A stretch of DNA of 64,000 bases from Clostridium muellerianum (GCF_012926525.1 NZ_JABBNI010000020.1:27112-91111), one strand, 5' to 3'; positions 8,268 through 18,997 are shown, numbered from the stretch's first letter. Program-made: numbers and translations. Notes: generated by a model not told the origin, from the sequence alone.

Positions 8268-11200
8268 AAATCACATCAAAAAAGCTCATTTGGTCACTTT
8301 CTGGAAGCCCTTTTAAGCATCCAAACTTTTTAAGTAAATCTGCAGCAGAATTACCAATTTTAGCCCGTTTCTTTACATCTTTTATAGAACTAAATGGATT
8401 TTCTTTAGCAGCATTATATATACCTTCTGCTGCTACATTTCCCATACCAGATATACTGTTTATAGGAGGTCTTAACCCCTCCTCTTCTACTAAAAATTTA
8501 GTTGCATGAGACTTATATAAATCAATTGGAAGGAACTTAAAACCTCTCTCATACATTTCCAAAACTATTTCTAAATCATCATACATATCTTTATCCTTAG
8601 GTCCAGCTTGATTACCCATCATTTCAATTTCCTTCATTTTTTCTTTAACCTTTTCTTTTCCAAATATCATAAATTCGCTGTCAAAGGCCTTTGCTCTGAT
8701 GGTGAAATATGCTGCATAATACGCCTTAGGTATATGAACCTTAAACCAGGCTATTCTAAAAGCCATCATTACATATGCTGCGGCATGGGCCTTGGGGAAC
8801 ATATATTTTATCTTTCTACAGGAATCTATATACCATTCAGGAACATCATGTTCTCTCATTAAAGCTTCATATTCGGCCCATTTTGCAGGGTCTTTTAATG
8901 CTTTTCCCTTACGTACAAGCTCCATTATCTTAAAGGCAGTGTTGTTGGGCAAACCTTTCTTGATAAGATAAATCATAATATCATCCCTGGTACACACTGC
9001 TTCACTTAGTGTAACTACTCCCTGATCAATTAAGTCCTTTGCATTTCCAAGCCATACATCAGTACCATGAGAAAGTCCTGATATACATATTAAATCTGAA
9101 AATGCTTTTGGCATTGTATCTAAAAGCATTCCACGTACAAACTTAGTACCAAATTCAGGAATACCAAAGGTTCCTACCTTTGAATTTATCTGTTCCGGTG
9201 TTACTTTCAAGGCTTCTGTAGATGAAAATATAGACATAGTCTCCTTATCATCCATAGGTATTTCATGAGGATTTATTCCCGTTATATCCTGAAGCATTCT
9301 TATAACTGTAGGATCGTCGTGCCCCAGTATATCTAGCTTCAATAAGTTTTGGTCAATGGAGTGATAATCAAAATGTGTTGTTATAATATCTGAATTAGGA
9401 TCATCTGCAGGATGCTGTACAGGACAAAATTCAAATATTTCACGCCCCTTTGGAACAACTATGATTCCTCCCGGATGCTGTCCTGTAGTTCTTTTTATAC
9501 CTGTACATCCAACTGAAATTCTGGTTATCTCCGCTTTATTTACTGGAACATTCTTTTCATCATAATATTTTTTTACATAACCAAAGGCTGTTTTTTCTGC
9601 TATAGTTCCTATAGTTCCAGCCTTAAAGGTTGTGCCCTTTCCAAAAATAACTTCTGTATATTTATGAGCTTTTGCTTGATATTCTCCTGAGAAGTTTAAA
9701 TCTATATCTGGCTCCTTATCTCCATTAAAACCTAAAAAGGTTTCAAATGGTATATCTATACCATCTTTAAATAGTTTTTCTCCACAGACGGGACACACTT
9801 TATCCGGTAAATCAAAACCATTTTTAACTCCATAATCTGAAAAATCCGAATACTTGCAGCTAGGGCACCTATAATGAGGCGGAAGTGAATTTACTTCCGT
9901 TATGCCAGTCATATTTGCAACAAAAGAAGAACCAACAGATCCTCTGGAGCCTACCAAATACCCATCATCATTTGATTTCCATACTAACTTTTGAGCAATA
10001 ATATACATTACTGAGAATCCATTTTTTATGATGGAATCCAGCTCCTTATCTAATCTAGTCTGAACAATTTCTGGCAGTGGATCTCCATACAGCTCGTGGG
10101 CTTTACCATAAGCAATATCCTTAATGGTTTGTTCACAGCCATCTATATGCGGCGGACATTTTTCTGGTGAAATAGGACTAATCTGCTCACACATATCTGC
10201 TATCTTATTGGTATTTGTAACTACCACCTCATATGCCTTTTCTTCTCCTAAATAGGAAAATTCCTCAATCATCTCTTCAGTGGTTCTTAAATATAATGGA
10301 GCCTGATTATCTGCATCCTTAAAACCCTGACCTGCTTCCAATATACGCCTGTATATCTCATCCTCAGGATCCATAAAGTGAACATCCCCTGTTGCCACTA
10401 CAGGCTTATTTTGTTTTTCTGCTAGGGCTATAATTTTTTTATTAATTTCTTTTAGATATTCTTTACCTGGCACTTGCTCCTGCCTTACTAAATAATCATT
10501 ATTTCCTAAAGGCTGTATTTCCAAATAATCATAATACTTTGCAATGGCTTCTATTTGCTCTTCAGATTTTCCAAGTAGTATTGCTTGATACAGCTCACCT
10601 TCACTGCAAGCACTTCCGAGAATTAAACCTTCTGAATATTTTTCATACAAACTTTTTAATATACGTGGCTTTTTATAAAAATAATCCAAATGAGAATATG
10701 ATACAAGCTTATACAAATTCTTTAAACCTACATAATTTTTTGCTAATATTATTGCATGATAGGTCTTAACCTTTTTATACGCTTGTGCGTGTGCAGCCTC
10801 ATCTTGAGCATATATATCTATATCCTCAAGAGTTTTTGCTCCTCTTGCCTTCAGTTTTTCAATCATTATATTAAATACCTTAACAGTTGTAGCTACGTCA
10901 TCTAAAGCTCTATGAGCAACCTCCACCTTTATACCAAGGTTTTTAGCAATTCTTCCTAATTTATAAGTTTTAAAATCAGGAAATACCGACTGTGCTAAAG
11001 ACAATGTATCTAAATATGTAAAATCGAAGTCATACCCTAATTTCTTTGCATTATTCTTTAAGAAGCCCACATCAAATTCAGCATTATGAGCAACCAAAAC
11101 ACTTCCATTAATAAAATCCAGCATTTTAGGAAATACCTGATCTATGGTTTCTGCATCTCTTACCATATCATCGGTTATATTTGTAACCTCAACAACTCTT

Positions 11201-12609
11201 GGTGGAATAGGCTTTTTAGGATTTACAAAACAACTAAATTCATCTATTACCTTTCCATCTTTAACTTTCATAATTCCTATTTCAGTAATTTTTTCTATAA
11301 CTGGAGAAAAACCTGTAGTTTCCAAATCCAGCACACAATAGGTAGTATCAATACTCTGTCCCTTGATATCTGTTACAGATGGCTTTTTATCTGGTGCCAA
11401 ATAAGCCTCTACTCCATATATAATCTTCATATCAGGGTTATCTCTTCCTAAAAGCTTATGTGCTTCAGGAAATGCCTGAACTACTCCATGGTCCGTTATG
11501 GCAATTGATTTCATTCCCCAGCTCATAGCTCTTTTAATCAAGTCAGTGGCACTGGTCATGGCATCCATCTGACTCATTTGGGTATGCATGTGAAGCTCTA
11601 CCCTCTTCACTTCTGCCTTATCCTGTCTCTTAAACTTCTTGATACCTTCTGTTTCAATTATAGTATTAGCAATAATTTCAATTTCATCAGAAAACTTACT
11701 ATAGCCTGAATTTCCAGCAAGCCTAATACCCTTAGCTTTTTTAAGCCTTGATAATACGCCACCTTCTTCACCAGGCTTACAGAAAACCTTACAGGTCATT
11801 GAACTTGATCCATCATATAGATCAAAAGAAATTAACGTTTTTCCACTTCTTAATTCCTTTGCTTCTATATTAGATATTTCACCTTCTATGGCTATCCTAC
11901 CCTCATCTGGTGTGATATCGGTAATTTTCACTATAGGTTCCTTAATATTAGCATTTCTCCCTAATATTAAGCATGAAGTTCCTTTTTTCAAGACAGCTTC
12001 CGATTTTACTTCCTGTTTTTTTTCTAGAACCATCTTTGGCAATTTAGGAGCACTAATATCTGATGTGCTATTAATTTCTTTTTTAATAAATAACATTTCA
12101 CTTGCACGTTTGTCCTCTGCCATCTTTAATAATTCTTCACCACTTACATCATCAACAAAACTTATCTTATATTCTGTACCATATAAGTTTTTTACGGCTT
12201 TATGGATTTTCTTATCATAATCCATAGTTTTTAAAAAGTTCGATACTGGGATTTTAAAATTGAAACTTATGGTATTTTCAGACACTTTATATTCACTATT
12301 ATTTATCACTGCTTTTAAGGCAGGATATTTATTTGACACTGAAAATACGATATTTTTCAATTCCTCTTCTATAGGCTTTTTATCCGTTCCTTCAGCATAC
12401 TTTACAGCAATTCTAGAACCATTTAATGCAAATCTTTCTCTTATAAACTTATTAAGATATTCAAATTCTTTTATTTCAATATATTTATCTGAGCTGATTT
12501 TCATTTCTAAGGTTTTAGTTTTTTTACTTAAGACTACAGATTCTACAGTGGCATTATTTATATTTCCACCTACTTCATAATCACTAAAAATTTCATTTAT
12601 TTTCTTCAT
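8266..12609 (-). CDS. polC: DNA polymerase III alpha subunit, Gram-positive PolC type
   Basis: Main replicative polymerase of low-GC Gram-positives, with built-in 3'-5' proofreading. Length of 1447 residues is typical. Order seen: N-terminal region, OB fold (about 215-320), PHP domain beginning VELHMHTQMSQMDAM (about 340), DnaQ-like exonuclease inserted in PHP (CVLDLETTGFSPVIEK about 420; HNAEFDVGF; HRALDD), zinc module CPSCKYSD...CPVCGEK (about 895-930), then the polymerase with PDIDLNFSGEYQ catalytic aspartates (about 955), GQHPGGIIVVP and the helix-hairpin-helix region near the end. Monocistronic with its own terminator. All key motifs look intact. Confidence 0.97.
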   Translation of the reverse strand: MKKINEIFSDYEVGGNINNATVESVVLSKKTKTLEMKISSDKYIEIKEFEYLNKFIRERFALNGSRIAVKYAEGTDKKPIEEELKNIVFSVSNKYPALKAVINNSEYKVSENTISFNFKIPVSNFLKTMDYDKKIHKAVKNLYGTEYKISFVDDVSGEELLKMAEDKRASEMLFIKKEINSTSDISAPKLPKMVLEKKQEVKSEAVLKKGTSCLILGRNANIKEPIVKITDITPDEGRIAIEGEISNIEAKELRSGKTLISFDLYDGSSSMTCKVFCKPGEEGGVLSRLKKAKGIRLAGNSGYSKFSDEIEIIANTIIETEGIKKFKRQDKAEVKRVELHMHTQMSQMDAMTSATDLIKRAMSWGMKSIAITDHGVVQAFPEAHKLLGRDNPDMKIIYGVEAYLAPDKKPSVTDIKGQSIDTTYCVLDLETTGFSPVIEKITEIGIMKVKDGKVIDEFSCFVNPKKPIPPRVVEVTNITDDMVRDAETIDQVFPKMLDFINGSVLVAHNAEFDVGFLKNNAKKLGYDFDFTYLDTLSLAQSVFPDFKTYKLGRIAKNLGIKVEVAHRALDDVATTVKVFNIMIEKLKARGAKTLEDIDIYAQDEAAHAQAYKKVKTYHAIILAKNYVGLKNLYKLVSYSHLDYFYKKPRILKSLYEKYSEGLILGSACSEGELYQAILLGKSEEQIEAIAKYYDYLEIQPLGNNDYLVRQEQVPGKEYLKEINKKIIALAEKQNKPVVATGDVHFMDPEDEIYRRILEAGQGFKDADNQAPLYLRTTEEMIEEFSYLGEEKAYEVVVTNTNKIADMCEQISPISPEKCPPHIDGCEQTIKDIAYGKAHELYGDPLPEIVQTRLDKELDSIIKNGFSVMYIIAQKLVWKSNDDGYLVGSRGSVGSSFVANMTGITEVNSLPPHYRCPSCKYSDFSDYGVKNGFDLPDKVCPVCGEKLFKDGIDIPFETFLGFNGDKEPDIDLNFSGEYQAKAHKYTEVIFGKGTTFKAGTIGTIAEKTAFGYVKKYYDEKNVPVNKAEITRISVGCTGIKRTTGQHPGGIIVVPKGREIFEFCPVQHPADDPNSDIITTHFDYHSIDQNLLKLDILGHDDPTVIRMLQDITGINPHEIPMDDKETMSIFSSTEALKVTPEQINSKVGTFGIPEFGTKFVRGMLLDTMPKAFSDLICISGLSHGTDVWLGNAKDLIDQGVVTLSEAVCTRDDIMIYLIKKGLPNNTAFKIMELVRKGKALKDPAKWAEYEALMREHDVPEWYIDSCRKIKYMFPKAHAAAYVMMAFRIAWFKVHIPKAYYAAYFTIRAKAFDSEFMIFGKEKVKEKMKEIEMMGNQAGPKDKDMYDDLEIVLEMYERGFKFLPIDLYKSHATKFLVEEEGLRPPINSISGMGNVAAEGIYNAAKENPFSSIKDVKKRAKIGNSAADLLKKFGCLKGLPESDQMSFFDVI

Positions 12610-12815
12610 TATCCTCTTTTACCTTCTCCCAAAAATTTTTAGCATGTTACTATTATATAAGATAATCTTATACTTTGTCATGTAGAAAAAAAATAAATAC
12701 TTATTATAAAAAAACATAATCTGCATAAAACCTATAAAAACATTATAATATTCTTATAAATTTTACACAGATTATTTTATATCTTGTTTTTGTATACCTA
12801 TCTAGAATAAATTTG

Positions 12816-14159
12816 TTATTTATCAAATGTAACTACATAAGTATTTACGTTATTTTTATTAATAATATCAAAGGAATCACCATAAGTAAATGATAATGCG
12901 GTTCCTGCACTATCCCAACAAATATTTGAAATACAAGGAGTTCTTTTAATTTTCTTTTCTTTCATATTACCATCTTTATCTTCAATTTTAATTGTATCGT
13001 AGTTATTTTCTTCGTTTTTATCTTTTAAACTAGATGCTTTTACTATCTCCTTTATGTCTCCAGTTTTAGTATCTATAACCTTGACTGACGCATCTGGTTT
13101 ATTACTATTAGAATTTATTTGATTATTACTCTCTACATAGGCAGCCTTACTTCCATCAGGTGAGAGTATGTAATTAGATGTAAATGATCCTGAAGCTATT
13201 CTACCTTTAGGTAATTTAACATTTTCCAATACTTTACCAGATTCATTCATAATAAGTGCTCCAAAAGTTCTATTTATATAAACTCCATTAATTGCATCAC
13301 CATTATTATCAAGCTTATCCATAATAATTATCTTTCCTTTTTTATCTGCATGGGAAGAATATTTATCGAAATAAATATCCTTTATTTCCCTAGTTTTTAC
13401 ATCTATGGAGCATAATTTTGCTCCCTCTTTACCATTTTTATATTGAGTATAATAAAACTTACCTTCTACACTGTTTCCTAAATCTTTAATATCATCTACA
13501 CCAGATATCCATGCACTATCATGTTCTTCACCATTATAATTTCCATCAGTATATACCTTTCCACTTATATCAATTACTGCCCAATGATTGAAGTAATTTG
13601 CTAAGATTTTATTGCTACTTATCCATATAAATTGAGCATCACTATTTAATTTTTCAGTATTTACATCTTTAATTTCACCTGTAGACAAATTTAATAATTT
13701 TACATTTTTATGAAGAAGATCCCCTGATTCAAGGGCTTTTTTCCATTCTTCACTTTCAATTTTAGGAATACTCCTTGCTTCTGCATAAAGAACATATTTC
13801 TTATCTGGTGACACTCCTAAAAATTCATCTATATTAACATTTTTAAAATCTCTAGATTTTTTTGTATTTAAATTATATATACTACAATATCTTATAATTG
13901 TAGTGGAATCAGGATTTTTAAATTCACTTTTTTTAGTTAAAGTCAAAACCTCATTTTCATTCATCCATGCTGCACTCTCAATATTCTCGTACTTGTCAAT
14001 TTGATATCCATTTTCATTAATTTTGGCAGAAGGCTTATATTCCATAACTTTTATATCACTGGTAGACTTAGCAGATACATCACTGGTTACTTTAAATATA
14101 CTTACACCTCCTATAACTCCTGTAACTAAAATCAAAGCTAAAATTTTCTTACCTAACAT
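12816..14159 (-). CDS. Exported beta-propeller-like (TolB/WD40-like) protein
   Basis: A 447-residue protein with an N-terminal signal/anchor (KKILALILVTGVIGGVSIF, residues 4-22). The rest shows repeated short beta motifs of TolB/WD40-like propellers, for example SPDKKYVLYAEA, SPDGSKAAYVES and SNICWDSAGTALSFTYG, with periodic DIKTGE/STGEIKD turns. It starts 87 bases after the histidine kinase gene and is preceded by GGGGGA, so it is probably the third gene of the regulator/kinase unit. It may act outside the membrane as a partner of that kinase. No catalytic motif is visible. Confidence 0.75.
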   Translation of the reverse strand: MLGKKILALILVTGVIGGVSIFKVTSDVSAKSTSDIKVMEYKPSAKINENGYQIDKYENIESAAWMNENEVLTLTKKSEFKNPDSTTIIRYCSIYNLNTKKSRDFKNVNIDEFLGVSPDKKYVLYAEARSIPKIESEEWKKALESGDLLHKNVKLLNLSTGEIKDVNTEKLNSDAQFIWISSNKILANYFNHWAVIDISGKVYTDGNYNGEEHDSAWISGVDDIKDLGNSVEGKFYYTQYKNGKEGAKLCSIDVKTREIKDIYFDKYSSHADKKGKIIIMDKLDNNGDAINGVYINRTFGALIMNESGKVLENVKLPKGRIASGSFTSNYILSPDGSKAAYVESNNQINSNSNKPDASVKVIDTKTGDIKEIVKASSLKDKNEENNYDTIKIEDKDGNMKEKKIKRTPCISNICWDSAGTALSFTYGDSFDIINKNNVNTYVVTFDK

Positions 14160-14246
14160 TGAATTTTCCCCCTTATGTTATTGATAAATTCATGTTATCA
14201 AAATTTTTTCACAAAGTTATAAACAAATGTCACAATCTTGTAAACT

Positions 14247-15695
14247 TTATGGAGAAAATTCAACATAAAAGGTAGTACCTTCATTTAACTTAGAATTTAC
14301 ACTTATAGTTCCTCCTTGTTTTTCAACCAATTTTTTAACTAAGGCTAGTCCTAATCCAGCTCCTCCAGTTTCACGGCTTCTATGTTTATCAGCCCTGTAA
14401 AACGGTTCAAAAATTTTAGTAAGCACTTCTTCCCTCATACCTATTCCAGTATCTGCAACACTTATGATTATTCTGCCTTTGTCATTTTTATAGCATTCAA
14501 TATTTATACTTCCCTTTAACTTATTATATTTTATAGCATTGTCAATTAAATTTATGAAAACATGTTTTAAACTTTCCTCATCCAAGTTTGCATCAATATC
14601 TTCAGCATTACATTTTAAAATCAAACTATTTTTCTTTATTTTTGCCATCATTGATTTACATGTTTCATTTAATAATCTTCTTAAATTAACTTCACTTTTT
14701 TCAATTTCAAAATCATATTTTTCAAGAGCAGATAAATTCAATACATTATCTACCATGCTTGAAAGCCGCTCACAGTCTTTAGATATACTTAAAGTTCCTT
14801 CTTCAATTAATTTTACATCATCATTATACATTCCAATAACATCTGCATAAGCCTTTATACTGGTAATTGGAGTTTTAAATTCATGTGTTACATTTCCTAT
14901 AAACTCTTTTTGTTGCTTGTCCATCTTTCTTAGTTTATCCACTGCTCTGCTTAAAGAATCTCTTTCAACTTTAAGATCTTTAATATTTTGTTCTATAGTA
15001 TTACTCATAAATATAAGACCATTGTTCAATTCACCTAATTCATCATTTCGGTTTATTTTATGTACTTTACTAAATTCACCTCTGGGGATACCTTCTACTA
15101 AATTTTTCATTTCATATATATCTCTAGTTAGCCTAGAAAAATAAAAACTTTCCACAACTATACCAAGTATCAAAGCTAAAAAACCTATACCATAGAATAA
15201 CTTCTTTATATTATTGTAAAACAAATTATTTTCCTTAATTGAATATTCTAATTCTAAAATTGCTACTGTATTTCCATTATATTTAATTGGTGAATAAAAA
15301 TATATTACATCCTTAATTTCTCTAAAAGATACCTTATTTTTATTGGCATAGCCTATCATAATTTTTTTCTCATCATTTTCATTTAATTTTGCATCTGTCT
15401 TAAATCCTGAAAGAAGTTCTCCTTTTGTATTATATATATTAGCAGGTATAGTTCTTAACCATGTCTTGTTAAAAATGCTTCCTCTTGCTAAACTACTACT
15501 ATAATTAGCACTTTTATTTAAACTCATTCGCTCACTAAAATATTCTTCAAACATATCTTTTTGTTTAAATAAAATAGTTTGTGTCTCTTTATCCTGATAT
15601 CCCTTTATTCCACTAAGCACAAAAAAACTTAAAAATGATATTACAATAAGTAATAGTGAAGCTGTAAAAGATATTAGCTTAAATTTAATTCCCAT
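14247..15695 (-). CDS. Sensor histidine kinase
   Basis: Membrane sensor kinase paired with the regulator just upstream. TM1 spans about residues 6-28, TM2 about 165-185, enclosing an extracytoplasmic sensor of about 140 residues, then HAMP, then HisKA with phospho-acceptor His in VTHEFKTPITSIKAY, then HATPase_c with N-box NLIDNAIKYNK, G1 DTGIGM and G2 GGAGLGLALVKKL. I prefer the ATG at 15695, inside the end of the regulator gene (ATGGGAATTAA overlap); an in-frame TTG lies 6 bases upstream. Stimulus unknown. Confidence 0.92.
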   Translation of the reverse strand: MGIKFKLISFTASLLLIVISFLSFFVLSGIKGYQDKETQTILFKQKDMFEEYFSERMSLNKSANYSSSLARGSIFNKTWLRTIPANIYNTKGELLSGFKTDAKLNENDEKKIMIGYANKNKVSFREIKDVIYFYSPIKYNGNTVAILELEYSIKENNLFYNNIKKLFYGIGFLALILGIVVESFYFSRLTRDIYEMKNLVEGIPRGEFSKVHKINRNDELGELNNGLIFMSNTIEQNIKDLKVERDSLSRAVDKLRKMDKQQKEFIGNVTHEFKTPITSIKAYADVIGMYNDDVKLIEEGTLSISKDCERLSSMVDNVLNLSALEKYDFEIEKSEVNLRRLLNETCKSMMAKIKKNSLILKCNAEDIDANLDEESLKHVFINLIDNAIKYNKLKGSINIECYKNDKGRIIISVADTGIGMREEVLTKIFEPFYRADKHRSRETGGAGLGLALVKKLVEKQGGTISVNSKLNEGTTFYVEFSP

Positions 15696-16386
15696 TTTCA
15701 ATTAATTCATCAACCCCTTTATAACCAATACCATATACAGTTTGTATTAAATCTTGATAACTATTACCTAGCTTTTTTCTTATTCTTTGAATGTGTGTAT
15801 CTACAGTTCGTGTTCCTCCAGCATAATCCATATTCCATATTATGTTTAAGATCTGCTCACGAGAATACACTATGTCTGAATTTGAAAGAAGTAAATACAA
15901 TAAATCAAATTCCATAGGTGTAAATTCTACTAAAGAATTTTTTATACTTACAGTTCTCTTTTTTTTATTGATGCTGAGATCACCTATATTTATAGTTCCA
16001 ACATCTTTTTTTTCATCAATAGTTTTATTAAGCCTCCTTATAAGAGACTTAATTCTTGCAATAAGTTCCCTTATATCAAAAGGTTTTGTTATATAATCGT
16101 CTGCTCCAAGTTCGAGCCCAAGTATCTTATCTACAATATCTTCTTTTGCTGTAAGCATAACAATTCCAATATTTTTATCTTCTAACTTTTTACAAACATC
16201 ATATCCATTTATTACAGGAATCATTAAATCTAAAACTACTATATGTGGCTTATAAATATCTACTTTATCAAGTGCTTCTTCACCATCATAAGCTCTTTCC
16301 ACCAAATATCCTTCTCTTTTTAGTGCATAAGTAACTACATCTAAAATGCTCTTTTCATCATCTACTAAAAGTATTTTTTCATTCAC
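15685..16386 (-). CDS. OmpR-family response regulator
   Basis: DNA-binding partner of the histidine kinase. Receiver with acidic pair VDDEKS (about 8-12), phospho-accepting Asp in IVVLDLMIP (about 50), Thr/Lys in MLTAKED, then a winged-helix domain ending RTVDTHIQRIRKKLG and VYGIGYKG. The start is the GTG at 16386, because GGAGG lies 9 bases upstream; a further in-frame GTG at 16404 overlaps that site. Gene order regulator-kinase-propeller suggests one operon. Confidence 0.93.
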   Translation of the reverse strand: MNEKILLVDDEKSILDVVTYALKREGYLVERAYDGEEALDKVDIYKPHIVVLDLMIPVINGYDVCKKLEDKNIGIVMLTAKEDIVDKILGLELGADDYITKPFDIRELIARIKSLIRRLNKTIDEKKDVGTINIGDLSINKKKRTVSIKNSLVEFTPMEFDLLYLLLSNSDIVYSREQILNIIWNMDYAGGTRTVDTHIQRIRKKLGNSYQDLIQTVYGIGYKGVDELIENGN

Positions 16387-16691
16387 TTTTTTGTTCCTCC
16401 ACACTTACATTTCAATTAAAACTATAATCCTTGTCCAGTAAAATTATACCATATAATGCTAAGTGTCAAAATATTTACTTTAACCTCATTTTATTACATT
16501 ATTATGTAACCAATTATTTTATCATTTGTTCTATTAGCAGCATCATTGATTATATACATTAAAATTCCAAAACTTTAAAAAAATTTCCGAATTATCCTGT
16601 AATTGGAGAGAAACTTTTTTAATAATAAAGTATAGATGTAACTATAAAGGGAAATATATTTTTGTGATAAATTATAAAGGAGGAAAAAAAC

Positions 16692-17258
16692 ATGGATGAA
16701 AAAAATAAAGAAATTTTAAAAAGCTTCAAAGAAAAAAAGACAGATGCAGAAGTTGCAAGAGAACTAAATACTGTTAAAAATCAACAGGATTCTTTAGAAC
16801 ATACATTAAACGAAATTAAATCAACATTAGGAAGTACTTTAAACAAAAAAAGTTCTTCAACTCAAGGAATGTCTCAATCACAAGGTCAATCTCAAAATAA
16901 TCAACAAATTTCAAGTGAACTCAAAACTGAAATTCAAGGACTTAGAACTCGTGCTCAACAACAACAGCAACAGGTTCAGCAGCAGTTACAGTCTTCTATT
17001 CAACAGGCTATGTGTGCTTTAAATGAAGCTAATGATCAAATAAATGCAAATTATGCACTTACACAAACTAATCAACTTATAGATCAAGTTCAAAGTCAAT
17101 TAAATCAAATGTCTCAACAAAATCAACAAGGTCAGCAAGGAATGCAAAATCAAATGGGCCAGCAAGGTCAAATGAATCAACAGGGTCAAATGGGTCAAAT
17201 GAGCCAACAGGGAATGCAACAAGGATATCAATATCATCACGGACAGGGTGTACACTAA
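16692..17258 (+). CDS. Glutamine/methionine-rich low-complexity protein
   Basis: A 188-residue protein after a strong AAAGGAGG site. The first about 55 residues are charged and helical (KKTDAEVARELNTVKNQQDSLEHTLNEIK), then come Ser/Gln-rich, poly-Gln (RAQQQQQQVQQQ) and a C-terminal run of QQGQMGQM-type repeats ending in His-Gly. No signal peptide or membrane segment. Such Q/G/M-rich proteins with a terminal HxH stretch are often spore-coat or spore-associated in Clostridia, but I cannot name a family. It is monocistronic with a clear terminator. Confidence 0.75.
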   Translation: MDEKNKEILKSFKEKKTDAEVARELNTVKNQQDSLEHTLNEIKSTLGSTLNKKSSSTQGMSQSQGQSQNNQQISSELKTEIQGLRTRAQQQQQQVQQQLQSSIQQAMCALNEANDQINANYALTQTNQLIDQVQSQLNQMSQQNQQGQQGMQNQMGQQGQMNQQGQMGQMSQQGMQQGYQYHHGQGVH

Positions 17259-17275
17259 TAAAATATTTAATATAA

Positions 17276-17311
17276 AAAAGGGTTATCTCAGAATTTAGAG
17301 ATAACTCTTTT
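17276..17311 (+). terminator. Terminator of the Gln-rich gene
   Basis: AAAAGGGTTATCTC pairs with GAGATAACTCTTTT around an 8-base loop, followed by further Ts. Confidence 0.85.
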
Positions 17312-17388
17312 TTATAACATCTAAAGTTTTCAAATTATTAAAAATTTTAAAATGCATTATAAAAAGACAAGATATCCCAAAAGATATC

Positions 17389-18705
17389 TTATCCATTTAT
17401 GTGTATAAGAAAAAATCTAATTTTTGCATCACCCCAGCCTAAATCCCAAGGCACATGATATCTATCTGTAGTATGAGAATTTATTAGTGGATAACCGTGA
17501 CTATCAAAGCCTGTTACCACTGCAAAATGGTCTATATTACCTCTACCTTTCTCATAGGCAACCAAGTCTCCAATTTGTAATTTCGCAACTGCACCACTTG
17601 GTAGTCTTTCTGAAGACTTAGTTAATTCCTTAAAGGTACCAACACTAATTACGCTTCCTCTTCCACTACTTATTAAATAATCTTTTAAACCATCTGCATT
17701 AGACCACGCTCTACTGCCTGGAGTCCACGAACCGCCAATAGGCATGCCTCCGCCTTCTTTATCTCCCAAAACTTGTGATGCAAAATTACTACAATCTCCT
17801 CCTATACCATTATAATCACTATATTTTTTGTTGTATTTAAAATTATTACTACTTCCCCAGGCAGCTCCACAGTATTTATCTGCATAAAAAGCTGCCTTCT
17901 CTCTATCATAAAAACGCTTTCTATAGTCTACTTCTTTATAACTGTTATCTATATCCAAAATAGTGTTTGTTGTTTCTGGAATACTATCAGTAGTAATAGA
18001 ATAACCATGTAAGGCATCCTCAAAACAATCAGTATACCAATCATTATAAATAATCCATTTTTCATTTTTTTTAGTTAAACTGGTAGTATGTCTTATTCCA
18101 ACTCCAAAAGAATTAATTGGAGAATTATCGTCATTGTTATAAACATAATCAAACTTGTATGATTCTTGTAAAGCTATTCTTATTACACTGCCTCTAGGAT
18201 AAATTTTCTTTATTCTCACTTTAGATTCTACTTTGCCAAAGGTTATATTTCTTTGATTTGCCCAATCATTAAGATATTTTACTCGTTTAATCTCATGCTC
18301 CAGTGCCCACTTACCATATCTTTGTGAGGTATCAAAAAGTGCTTTTAAAGGTGATACATCTCCAGATACAAAAGCCGCTGAACGCGCATTATATATTCTT
18401 TCAAGTTCGGATTTTAATTGATTCTCATCAATGTTTTCAATTGAATTTTGTTTTTTAGAATCTGGCTCATTTTCTTTCTTATTACCTGGTTCAATAGTAC
18501 TCTGCACAATTTTATTCTTTTGCCAATTATTAATTTGTGCACTATTTTTATATAATCTATTTCCATTTGATTCTGTACTCACAACTTTTGAAGGTTTCTT
18601 TAATTGTGCTTCTTTAATATAATTAAGTTCACCTTTATAGCCTAGAATAAAACTAATAATTATAGCCAAAGTAAAAAAGATTATATAATTAAATTTTTTT
18701 ATCAT
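17389..18705 (-). CDS. Exported amidase-like (Amidase_6/NlpC-P60-type) protein
   Basis: A 438-residue protein with an N-terminal membrane anchor (FNYIIFFTLAIIISFILGY, residues 4-22), a polar linker, a middle domain (about 100-250) common to this family, and a C-terminal putative amidase domain. The nucleophile is probably the Cys in GIGGDCSNFASQ (about 305) with the His in NIDHFAVVTGF and the NSHTTDRYHVPW segment near the end. Such proteins resemble cysteine peptidases and may act on wall material. A short stem (AAGATATC/GATATCTT, 17373-17393) overlaps its stop codon. It is convergent with the Gln-rich gene. Confidence 0.8.
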   Translation of the reverse strand: MIKKFNYIIFFTLAIIISFILGYKGELNYIKEAQLKKPSKVVSTESNGNRLYKNSAQINNWQKNKIVQSTIEPGNKKENEPDSKKQNSIENIDENQLKSELERIYNARSAAFVSGDVSPLKALFDTSQRYGKWALEHEIKRVKYLNDWANQRNITFGKVESKVRIKKIYPRGSVIRIALQESYKFDYVYNNDDNSPINSFGVGIRHTTSLTKKNEKWIIYNDWYTDCFEDALHGYSITTDSIPETTNTILDIDNSYKEVDYRKRFYDREKAAFYADKYCGAAWGSSNNFKYNKKYSDYNGIGGDCSNFASQVLGDKEGGGMPIGGSWTPGSRAWSNADGLKDYLISSGRGSVISVGTFKELTKSSERLPSGAVAKLQIGDLVAYEKGRGNIDHFAVVTGFDSHGYPLINSHTTDRYHVPWDLGWGDAKIRFFLIHING

Positions 18706-18957
18706 TATTAACCCATCACACTCCTTTTTTAACCTCCTGCTATATAATTTTCCCTCGCATCACTAAGAGTTATTCAATTTAACTTAAATTTTATATCTAT
18801 TCTGGGCTGGTAAATAAAGCATGTGCAAATAAGAAAAGGCATTAAGATAGAAATTTAACTACATACCTGTTTGCTTTTCTAGCAAATTTACTACCTATAA
18901 ATATCTAAAAGATTGTTGCTCTCCTATTGAAAATAGCCAAAAATACTTGTGTAAAAT

Positions 18958-18997
18958 GAAGGTACAGTATTGCGCATCCTGGCAATACTGTACCTTC
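18958..18997. repeat. Perfect 16-bp inverted repeat
   Basis: GAAGGTACAGTATTGC (18958-18973) is repeated in inverted form at 18982-18997 with an 8-base loop. There is no T-run on either side, so it is not a standard terminator. It lies in the gap of about 400 bp between the amidase promoter region and the methyltransferase 3' end. The rest of that gap shows nothing recognisable. Confidence 0.7.
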
